Positions 57,904-64,000 of a stretch of 64,000 nt of DNA are shown one piece after another. The stretch spans positions 2,149,620 through 2,213,619 of the forward strand of contig JAHRYM010000001.1 in assembly GCA_020622085.1 (NCBI GenBank), written 5' to 3'. Position 1 is the stretch's first letter; the number at the start of each line of letters is the position of its first letter. The DNA is from Paracoccaceae bacterium. GTDB lineage: Bacteria; Pseudomonadota; Alphaproteobacteria; Rhodobacterales; Rhodobacteraceae. Below the pieces are notes generated by a model. It searched no databases, was not told the origin of the DNA, and worked only from the letters and a program-made list of their open reading frames with translations. A program made the position numbers and the translations under genes.

Positions 57904-58572
57904 ATGATCCGACTGAATCTGACCGCCACGCCGGAATGGCTGGAGCTCGCCCCCGGCCTGCGCCTGCTGGTCGGCCCCCTGACCACCGCCCTGATGGTCT
58001 CGGCCCGCGCCGATCCGGCAATCGAAGCCTTGCCGGAGGGAGCAACGCAGGAAGCGCTGGCCCTCGCCATGGCGAAAGCCGTGGCCCGGCGCGCAGTGCT
58101 GGATTGGGAAGGTGTGGGCGATGCGATGGGCCAACCCACGCCCGTCACCCCCGAAGGCATCGACGCCCTTCTGGAAATCTGGCCCATCTTCGAAGCCTTC
58201 CAGACCATGTACGTCGCCAAGGGTCTGATCCTGGACGCGGAAAAAAACGTCTCCGCGCCCTCGCCGACTGGTCCTTCGGGGGGGGGCGATCGGTACTGCG
58301 CCGCCTGCCAAATTGCCTGCCCCGACTGCCCTGCAAGACTGAACCGCCCACTTACGTCGGAAGGCTGGCAGGTCTGGGATCTGGTCGGCCGCCTTGGCGG
58401 GCAACTACGGGTCTTCCCCGGCGCGGTCCTCGGCTGGGACATGGGCGCGGCACTGGCCATGGCCCACGCACTGGCCATCGACACCCTGATCGTCGCCGAA
58501 CTGCTGCCCGAGATCGAGGCGGTGATGGTGCGCAAACTGAACGAACCGATGGAAGGAGGCCGCGATGGCTGA
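57904..58572 (+). CDS. phage tail assembly chaperone-like protein
   Basis: A 222-residue protein placed directly before the tape measure gene, where lambda-like phages have the G/GT chaperones. The N-terminal domain (LELAPGLRLLVGPLTTALM) and the C-terminal domain (CPDCPARLN, then AEGW-like SEGWQVWDL) are typical of prophages of this bacterial family. A run of nine G (58278-58286) lies mid-gene in the linker. It could be a slippage site, but the frame is open across it and the C-terminal domain is conserved-looking in frame. It overlaps the tape measure gene by 8 bases. Confidence 0.7.
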   Translation: MIRLNLTATPEWLELAPGLRLLVGPLTTALMVSARADPAIEALPEGATQEALALAMAKAVARRAVLDWEGVGDAMGQPTPVTPEGIDALLEIWPIFEAFQTMYVAKGLILDAEKNVSAPSPTGPSGGGDRYCAACQIACPDCPARLNRPLTSEGWQVWDLVGRLGGQLRVFPGAVLGWDMGAALAMAHALAIDTLIVAELLPEIEAVMVRKLNEPMEGGRDG

Positions 58573-60991
58573 AAAGCGTGTATCCGTCCGCCTCGTGGCG
58601 GAGGGCGGCCGCCAGGTGCGCGCCGAGTTGGAAGGCATAGGGGATGCGGGCGCACGGGGCTTTGGCCGTTTGTCGACCGAGATGGAACTGGCCAACACAC
58701 GGCTGGCCAGCTTTGCGCGCAAGGCCGGGATTGCCTTGGCAGCGGTGACAGTTGCGGCGGCCGCTGCTGGCGTGACGATGGTGCGATCTGGACTGGAGAC
58801 CATCGGCGCGCAAGCTGACATGGCCGCCTCGCTCCGGACCACCGTCGAAAGTCTGCAAGTGCTGACTTGGGCGGGTGAGCTTGCCGGGGTTTCCATGGGC
58901 GAAATCGAGCAGGCAACCAAGAAGCTGACCACACGATTGTCGGAAGCGGCAGCAGGATCCGGAACGGCTGTCGGGGCCTTGCAGCGGCTGAACCTGACCG
59001 CCGCGCAATTGCAGGCGCTCCCGCTCGACCAGCGCATCGTCGCCATACAGGAAGCCTTGAACCGGTTCATGCCCGAGGCCGAGCGGGCGGCTGTTGCGTC
59101 TGACCTCTTTGGTGACAAGGCGGCGCTGGCGTTCCTGCGTATCGACCCTGCCACCTTGCGTGAGGCGGCGCAGGATGTTCGTTACTTCGGCGTGGCTGTC
59201 AGCGCGGCCGATGCTGCCCAGATCGAACGCACCGGCGATGCCATCGCTAAGCTCAGTCTGATCTGGCTCGGCCTGACCAACCGGCTGACCGCAGCGGTCG
59301 CCCCGGCGCTGGAAACCATCGCCAACACGCTGTCCGACATGGCGCGCAGCACCGGGCCCATCGGCATCGCGATCAACGCCCTTTTCGATAACATCGGCCG
59401 CCTGACCACCTATGCCGCCACCTTCGCCACGCTGATGGCGGGGCGCTGGGTGGCTGGGCTGGCCGTTGCGGCGCTTTCCGTGCGCGGCCTTGCAACCGGC
59501 CTCGTCATCCTGCGTGGCGCGCTGATCCGCACCGGCATCGGCGCGCTGATCGTCGGCGCAGGTGAATTGGTGTTCCAGTTCACCCGGCTCGTCGCGGGCG
59601 CGGGAGGATTTGGCGCGGCGATTGGCCTCCTGAAAGATCTGGCGCTCGAGGTCTGGGACCGCATCGGCCTTGGCGCAGCCTCTGCCTGGTCAAAAATCGA
59701 GGCCAGTTGGGCCGGGCTGCAGGCCACCGTCTATGGCGCGATGCAGTCTTCGGTCGAAGCGGTGACCAGCTTCGGCAACTCGGCTGCGGGCATCTTCAAG
59801 GGTGCTTATGAAGCCGTGAAAGCAATCTGGGGCCAGCTGCCCGGTGCAATCGGGGATTTCGCCTTCCAAGCCGCCAACGGCCTGATCGGCGGCGTCGAAG
59901 CCATGCTGAACGGCGTGGTCAGCCGGATCAACAACTTCATCAATGGCTTGAACGCCGCGCTGGACCTTCTGCCCGATTGGGCCGTCGGCGAAGGTGGGGT
60001 CCGGATCGGCACGCTGGACCCAGTGGCGCTGGGCCGGATCGACAATCCGTTCGCAGGGTCTGCGGCCGCAGCCGGGACCGCTGCCGCCGAGGCCTTCTCG
60101 GCAGCGATGGCGCAAACCTATGTCACCACGCCCGATCTTGGCCTCACGGGGATGGCGGAAGAAGCGGCCGCGCGTGCCGAAGCCTATCGCGAGGCTTCCG
60201 GCATGCTGGCCGATGCAGCCGCGCGTCCGATGCAAAGTTGGCAGGCGCTGAAGGATGCGGTGGCCGGGGCGGGCAGCGAAGGTGAGGCTGCGCTGGACGA
60301 TGCCACCGATGCCGCCGACCGGCTGGATGAGTCGATGACCGAGGCTGGGCGCGCCGCCGGTGGCGCTGGGGCGGCGGCTGCAGTGGGGGCCGAAGTGGCC
60401 AAGACGGGATGGGAGGCGGCGGTCGCCATGCTTGCCGATTATGCAGCAAAAGCGCGCGATATCGGCGGCGACATCGGCAATGCGCTGGTCTCCGCTTTCA
60501 CCTCGGCCGAGAATGCCGTGGGCGAGTTCGTGAAAACTGGCAAACTGGATTTCCGTGACCTCGTCACCTCGATGATCGCCGATCTGGCCAAGCTGGCAGC
60601 GCGACGGTTCGTCCTTGGCCCGATTGCCAATGCCCTCTCCGGTGCGCTGGGTGGTGCCGGTGGCATCTTTGCCAACATCCTGCACGCCGGTGGTTTGGTC
60701 GGATCGCCGGGCCCGGGCCGGATGGTTCCGGCCATGGGCTTCGCCAATGCCCCGCGCATGCACGCGGGCGGGTGGGCCGGAATCAAGCCCGACGAGGTTC
60801 CGGCCATCCTGCAACGGGGTGAGCGCGTCCTGTCTCGTCGGGAAGCCGCTGGTTATGTCCAGGGGTCGGCCCCCGCTCCGACCGTCAATGTGACGATCAA
60901 CGCCCGTGACGCCGAAAGCTTCCGGCAGTCCCGCACGCAAGTCGCGGCAGACATTGCCCGGGCGGTGTCGCTGGGCCGGAGGGGCATGTGA
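58565..60991 (+). CDS. phage tail tape measure protein
   Basis: An 808-residue tape measure protein. The N-terminus MAEKRVSVRLVAEGGRQVRA is typical; hydrophobic Ala/Gly-rich membrane-like segments lie near residues 45-70, 270-300 and 320-350; the rest is helical with many small residues. Its length predicts a siphovirus-type tail longer than that of the gene transfer agent (whose gp11 is much shorter), so this is a prophage and not the GTA. The stop overlaps the next start (TGATG). Confidence 0.9.
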   Translation: MAEKRVSVRLVAEGGRQVRAELEGIGDAGARGFGRLSTEMELANTRLASFARKAGIALAAVTVAAAAAGVTMVRSGLETIGAQADMAASLRTTVESLQVLTWAGELAGVSMGEIEQATKKLTTRLSEAAAGSGTAVGALQRLNLTAAQLQALPLDQRIVAIQEALNRFMPEAERAAVASDLFGDKAALAFLRIDPATLREAAQDVRYFGVAVSAADAAQIERTGDAIAKLSLIWLGLTNRLTAAVAPALETIANTLSDMARSTGPIGIAINALFDNIGRLTTYAATFATLMAGRWVAGLAVAALSVRGLATGLVILRGALIRTGIGALIVGAGELVFQFTRLVAGAGGFGAAIGLLKDLALEVWDRIGLGAASAWSKIEASWAGLQATVYGAMQSSVEAVTSFGNSAAGIFKGAYEAVKAIWGQLPGAIGDFAFQAANGLIGGVEAMLNGVVSRINNFINGLNAALDLLPDWAVGEGGVRIGTLDPVALGRIDNPFAGSAAAAGTAAAEAFSAAMAQTYVTTPDLGLTGMAEEAAARAEAYREASGMLADAAARPMQSWQALKDAVAGAGSEGEAALDDATDAADRLDESMTEAGRAAGGAGAAAAVGAEVAKTGWEAAVAMLADYAAKARDIGGDIGNALVSAFTSAENAVGEFVKTGKLDFRDLVTSMIADLAKLAARRFVLGPIANALSGALGGAGGIFANILHAGGLVGSPGPGRMVPAMGFANAPRMHAGGWAGIKPDEVPAILQRGERVLSRREAAGYVQGSAPAPTVNVTINARDAESFRQSRTQVAADIARAVSLGRRGM

Positions 60992-61617
60992 TGGCGTTTC
61001 ATGAAGTACGCTTCCCCGACAATATCAGCCGCGGGGCACGTGGCGGGCCGGAACGGCGCACGCAAGTGGTGGAACTTGCGAGCGGCGACGAAGAACGCAA
61101 CGCCAGCTGGGCCAACTCGCGCCGCCGCTATGATGTCGCCTATGGCATCCGGCGCGCTGACGATCTGGCAGCGGTTGTGGCCTTCTTCGAGGCCCGCAAC
61201 GGTCGCCTGCACGGGTTTCGCTACAAGGACTGGGCCGACTACAAATCCGCCTTGCCGTCGCTGGCTATCACAGCGACTGACCAGCAGATCGGAACCGGGA
61301 CCGGCAGCCTGCAAACCTTCCAACTGGCGAAGCGCTATACCTCTGGCGCGCAGACATGGGTGCGGACCATCGCCAAGCCGGTGGCCGGAACCGTCCGCAT
61401 TGCACTGGGCATGGTGGAGCAGCTGTCGGGCTGGACGCTGGATGCCACGACCGGCGTCATCACCTTCACCACTGCCCCAGGCAATGGCGTCATCGTCCGC
61501 GCCGGTTTCGAATTCGATGTGCCGGTGCGGTTCGACAGCGACACGCTGGATGTCACCCTCGATATTGAACGGCTCGGGTCGATCACCTCCATCCCCCTTT
61601 TGGAGATCCGCAGATGA
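60991..61617 (+). CDS. DUF2460 tail protein (GTA gp12-like)
   Basis: A 208-residue distal tail protein of the DUF2460/TIGR02217 family: MAFHEVRFPDNISRGARGGP, then RRYDVAYGIRRADDLAAV and FFEARNGRLHGFRYKDWADY. The start ATG at 60991 overlaps the tape measure stop. It overlaps the next gene by 4 bases. Confidence 0.9.
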   Translation: MAFHEVRFPDNISRGARGGPERRTQVVELASGDEERNASWANSRRRYDVAYGIRRADDLAAVVAFFEARNGRLHGFRYKDWADYKSALPSLAITATDQQIGTGTGSLQTFQLAKRYTSGAQTWVRTIAKPVAGTVRIALGMVEQLSGWTLDATTGVITFTTAPGNGVIVRAGFEFDVPVRFDSDTLDVTLDIERLGSITSIPLLEIRR

Positions 61618-62384
61618 AAAATCTCTCCCCTGCACTCCAGGCCCATCTCGATGATGGCACCACCACCCTGTCCTGGTGCTGGCGGATTTCGCGCAGTGAC
61701 GGCGTGGCGATGGGCTTTACCGATCATGATCGCGCGCTGGCTTTCGACGGCACCGCGTTTGAACCGGAGAGCGGATTTGCGGCATCAGAAATCCGTGCCG
61801 GTTCCGATCTCGCCGTCGATGCGCAAGACGCCACGGGTGTATTGACCTCCGACCGGATCACCGAAACCGACATTCTCGACGGGCGCTGGGACAATGCCGC
61901 GGTCGATCTGTGGCGGGTCAATTGGGCCGACACCAGCCAGCGCGTGCTTTTGCGCCGGGGTGCTGTCGGGCAAATCCGCCGTGGCCGAATGGCCTTCGTG
62001 GCCGAGGTCCGGTCGTTAGCGCATGTGCTGGGCCAGACCGTGGGGCGGACATTTCAGGCCGGTTGCGACGCCCGATTGGGCGATGCACGCTGCGGGATCG
62101 ATCTGGAAAACGCGATCTACAAGGGCACCGGCCTCGTCACAGACCTTTTGCGCGACCGGGCCTTCATGGCCTCGGGGCTGTCCGGATTTGACGCGGGCTG
62201 GTTCACCTCTGGCACACTGACCTGGACCAGCGGTGCCAATGCCGAGCGCATCACCGAAGTGCTGGCGCACGGGCTAGATGGCAGCATCGCCACCCTGACA
62301 CTGTTGGAAGCACCGGTGCGCGCCATTGCCGAGGGTGACGGTTTCTTCGCGCGCGCGGGCTGCGACGCGGGCGTCCGCGCATGA
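61614..62384 (+). CDS. DUF2163 tail protein (GTA gp13-like), C-terminus interrupted
   Basis: A 256-residue product ends at a stop created by repeated DNA. The family continues from GDGFFARAGCD into KRxATCxxKFxNVxNFRGFP; that native ending is present at 62490-62630 in the same reading frame, but 132 bases of repeat-containing DNA separate it from the first part. The stop TGA at 62382-62384 lies in the extra DNA. Deleting it would give a full protein of ~294 residues with the normal ending LRYASQDGGHEGNVL. The Cys-rich C-terminal domain is therefore lost from the encoded protein. Confidence 0.85.
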   Translation: MKNLSPALQAHLDDGTTTLSWCWRISRSDGVAMGFTDHDRALAFDGTAFEPESGFAASEIRAGSDLAVDAQDATGVLTSDRITETDILDGRWDNAAVDLWRVNWADTSQRVLLRRGAVGQIRRGRMAFVAEVRSLAHVLGQTVGRTFQAGCDARLGDARCGIDLENAIYKGTGLVTDLLRDRAFMASGLSGFDAGWFTSGTLTWTSGANAERITEVLAHGLDGSIATLTLLEAPVRAIAEGDGFFARAGCDAGVRA

Positions 62385-62498
62385 TCCCGCGTATGGAGCG
62401 GGTGACGGTTTCTTCGCGCGCGCGGGCTGCGACAAGGATCGGTGATCAGCACCGCCTCGGATCGGATCAGCGGTTTCTTCGCGCGCGCGGGCTGCGAC
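62334..62498. repeat. three direct repeats of 28-33 bp with ~35-bp spacers
   Basis: The segment with GGTTTCTTCGCGCGCGCGGG and TGCGAC after it occurs at 62334-62366, 62401-62433 and 62471-62498. The first two copies are 33 bases identical, the third 28. Spacers are 34 and 37 bases and unrelated to each other. The repeat is the coding sequence of the gp13 motif GFFARAGCD, of which only one copy is expected. Confidence 0.9.
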
Positions 62499-62626
62499 AA
62501 GAGGATCGCGACCTGCAGCGCAAAGTTCGCGAATGTCGCCAACTTTCGGGGTTTTCCAAACATCCCCGGTCAGGATGCCGTGCTCCGCTATGCCAGTCAG
62601 GACGGCGGCCACGAAGGAAACGTGCT

Positions 62627-63082
62627 TTGAGCCATTTTCCATCTGCGGCCGATCCCGCGCATGTCATCGCAACTGCCCGCAGCTGGCTCGGCACGCCTTA
62701 CCACGATCAGGCCAGTCTGCACGGCGTCGGCTGTGACTGTCTGGGCCTCGCGCGCGGCGTTTGGCGCGAGGTGGTCGGGGATGAACCGTTCCCGATCCCA
62801 CCTTACAGTCGGGATTGGGGCGAGACCGGGCCGCGCGAGGCTCTGGCGGAAGGCGCGCGGGCGATAATGCCGGAAATCGCCCCCACTGATGCCAGCCCCG
62901 GCGCTCTGATCCTGTTCCGGATGGCACCGCGCGCCATTGCCAAGCATGTAGGGATCCTGACCGGACCTGACCGTTTCATCCACGCCTATGAACGCCTCGG
63001 TGTCGTCGAGGAAATCCTGACCCCGACATGGGCGCGCAAGATCGCCTTCGCCTTCCTGTTTCCGCTCCCCAGCAGCATCTGA
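62627..63082 (+). CDS. NlpC/P60-family peptidase (GTA gp14-like)
   Basis: A 151-residue cysteine peptidase of phage tails. The catalytic Cys lies in GCDCLGLARG, the His in AKHVGIL; together they would cleave peptidoglycan at infection. The start TTG at 62627 overlaps the end of the native gp13 frame (TTGA) and has GAAGGA upstream. This overlap shows that gp13 formerly ran to 62630. Confidence 0.88.
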   Translation: MSHFPSAADPAHVIATARSWLGTPYHDQASLHGVGCDCLGLARGVWREVVGDEPFPIPPYSRDWGETGPREALAEGARAIMPEIAPTDASPGALILFRMAPRAIAKHVGILTGPDRFIHAYERLGVVEEILTPTWARKIAFAFLFPLPSSI

Positions 63083-63093
63083 GATTTTCATTT

Positions 63094-64000
63094 ATGGCAA
63101 CTTTGGTTCTCGGTGCCGTCGGCTCCGCGATTGGCGGCGCATTTGGCGGTGCCATCCTTGGCTTTTCCGGTGCGGCCATCGGCGGCTTCATCGGCTCGAC
63201 CATCGGGTCTGTGGTCGACAACTGGATCGTATCATCCCTCGCCCCGGCCCAACGCATCGAGGGCGCGCGGCTCGACAGCCTGCGTATCACGTCCTCGACC
63301 GAGGGAGCGGTGATCCCGCGACTGTTCGGTCGCATGCGCATTGGCGGCAACATCATCTGGGCCACCGATTTCCGCGAGGAGGTCAACACCACCCGTCAGG
63401 GCGGCGGCAAGGGCAGCGGGCCGAAGGTCACGACGACCGAATATCTGTACTATGCCAGCTTCGCAGTTGCCCTGTGTGAGGGCGAAATCACCGGCATCGG
63501 GCGCGTCTGGGCGGATGGCAAGGCCATGGACATGACGGGCGTCACCTGGCGCTGGTATTCGGGCGATGAGGTTCAGTCTCCCGATCCGTTCATTTCCGCC
63601 AAGATGGGCGCGGCCAGCACACCCGCCTATCGCGGTACCGCCTATGTCGTCTTTGAAGAACTGAACCTCAGCGCCTTCGGCAACCGCCTGCCACAACTCA
63701 GCTTCGAGGTGTTCCGCCCTCTCGTGGATCCCGATACCGCCGAAGGGTTGGTCAAGGCCGTGACGATGATCCCGGCTTCAGGCGAGTTCACCTATGCGAC
63801 CGCGCCGGTCAAGAAAACCAGCGGTGGCACCACCAACTTCCTCGGTCAGACCTCGGGTGGCAGCACTGTGGCCGAAAACCTGAACGCGATCACCGACACT
63901 ACGGACATCGTCGTGGCGCTGGACCGGCTGCAATCTCTGGCCCCTTCCGTGGAAAGCGTCAGCCTCGTCGTGGCCTGGTTCGGTGATGATCTGCGGGCTG
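63094..64000 (+). CDS. phage host-specificity/tail tip protein (GTA gp15-like), partial
   Basis: The first 302 codons of a large tail tip protein run to the window end without a stop. The N-terminus has a Gly/Ala-rich hydrophobic segment (MATLVLGAVGSAIGGAFGGA), then GAVIPRLFGRMRIGGNIIWATDF, characteristic of the family. It lies 11 bases after the peptidase gene. It forms the baseplate hub and receptor-binding parts. Confidence 0.88.
   Translation, partial: MATLVLGAVGSAIGGAFGGAILGFSGAAIGGFIGSTIGSVVDNWIVSSLAPAQRIEGARLDSLRITSSTEGAVIPRLFGRMRIGGNIIWATDFREEVNTTRQGGGKGSGPKVTTTEYLYYASFAVALCEGEITGIGRVWADGKAMDMTGVTWRWYSGDEVQSPDPFISAKMGAASTPAYRGTAYVVFEELNLSAFGNRLPQLSFEVFRPLVDPDTAEGLVKAVTMIPASGEFTYATAPVKKTSGGTTNFLGQTSGGSTVAENLNAITDTTDIVVALDRLQSLAPSVESVSLVVAWFGDDLRA

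Noticed and set aside
62334-62498. CRISPR array
   Set aside because: Only three repeats, no cas gene in the window, and the repeat is coding sequence of the gp13 motif in its native frame. Kept as a direct-repeat feature and a finding instead.

Overview
The window comes from a high-GC alphaproteobacterium, most likely of the Rhodobacteraceae/Paracoccaceae. The gene set (propionyl-CoA carboxylase plus methylmalonyl-CoA mutase, GTA-like tail genes gp12-gp15, Liv-type ABC transporters, IS427- and IS21-type elements) and the GC-rich codon use fit that group. About half the window is accessory DNA.

Region 1, 1-13974: a mobile element whose left end lies outside the window. Its right end is the 3' half of a tRNA-Asn gene (13926-13974), beside a tyrosine integrase (12583-13767) and an AlpA-like regulator. 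An AEP-type primase fused to a D5/DUF5906-type helicase follows. At its 3' side lies a 0.7 kb gene-free stretch with GTGTCAG iterons next to an AT-rich patch. Then comes a packaging operon with a small terminase and a large terminase split into separate ATPase and nuclease genes, but no portal, protease or capsid gene. An orphan DNA methyltransferase and small unknown genes follow. The whole looks like a phage satellite (PICI/P4-like in logic) that carries its own terminase. An IS5-family element (1-794) sits at the left edge.

Region 2, 14.3-30 kb: a catabolic cluster. It holds a LivKFGMH importer, a MarR regulator, a three-gene molybdenum hydroxylase whose 2Fe-2S subunit is fused to a CoxG domain, a ferredoxin and ferredoxin reductase, a PreA-like dihydropyrimidine dehydrogenase subunit, a cupin, an amidase and a DUF2848 protein. 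The same 12-bp palindrome (GAAGTATACTTC type) precedes each of the four transcription units, so the cluster is probably one MarR-controlled regulon. The gene logic (hydroxylate, reduce, hydrolyse) suggests reductive ring opening of an N-heterocycle or cyclic amide; the substrate is unknown.

Region 3, 30.4-44.8 kb: a second MarR gene facing a frameshifted membrane-protein gene, an IS256 remnant and adenine deaminase. Then comes the propionyl-CoA/methylmalonyl-CoA pathway (mcm, pccA, pccB) with small envelope-protein genes between. TTTGCAAA-type sites upstream of pccB resemble the PccR/ScfR operator. A second, apparently identical IS5 copy (44941-45777) ends this block.

Region 4, 45.8-52.1 kb: ordinary chromosomal genes: DMT-family membrane protein, ychF, a VOC protein, trpA, a MATE exporter, a secreted repeat protein, and an ECF sigma factor with its anti-sigma factor.

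Region 5, 52.2-64 kb: nested insertion sequences (IS21 inside an IS903-type element, with an 8-bp target duplication) that truncate a prophage tail operon. The operon continues as a frameshifted tail-tube gene, a DUF1186/SEC-C gene with its own terminator (a likely moron), tail chaperone, tape measure protein, and gp12-, gp13-, gp14- and gp15-like genes. The gp13-like gene is interrupted by three direct repeats with CRISPR-like spacing.
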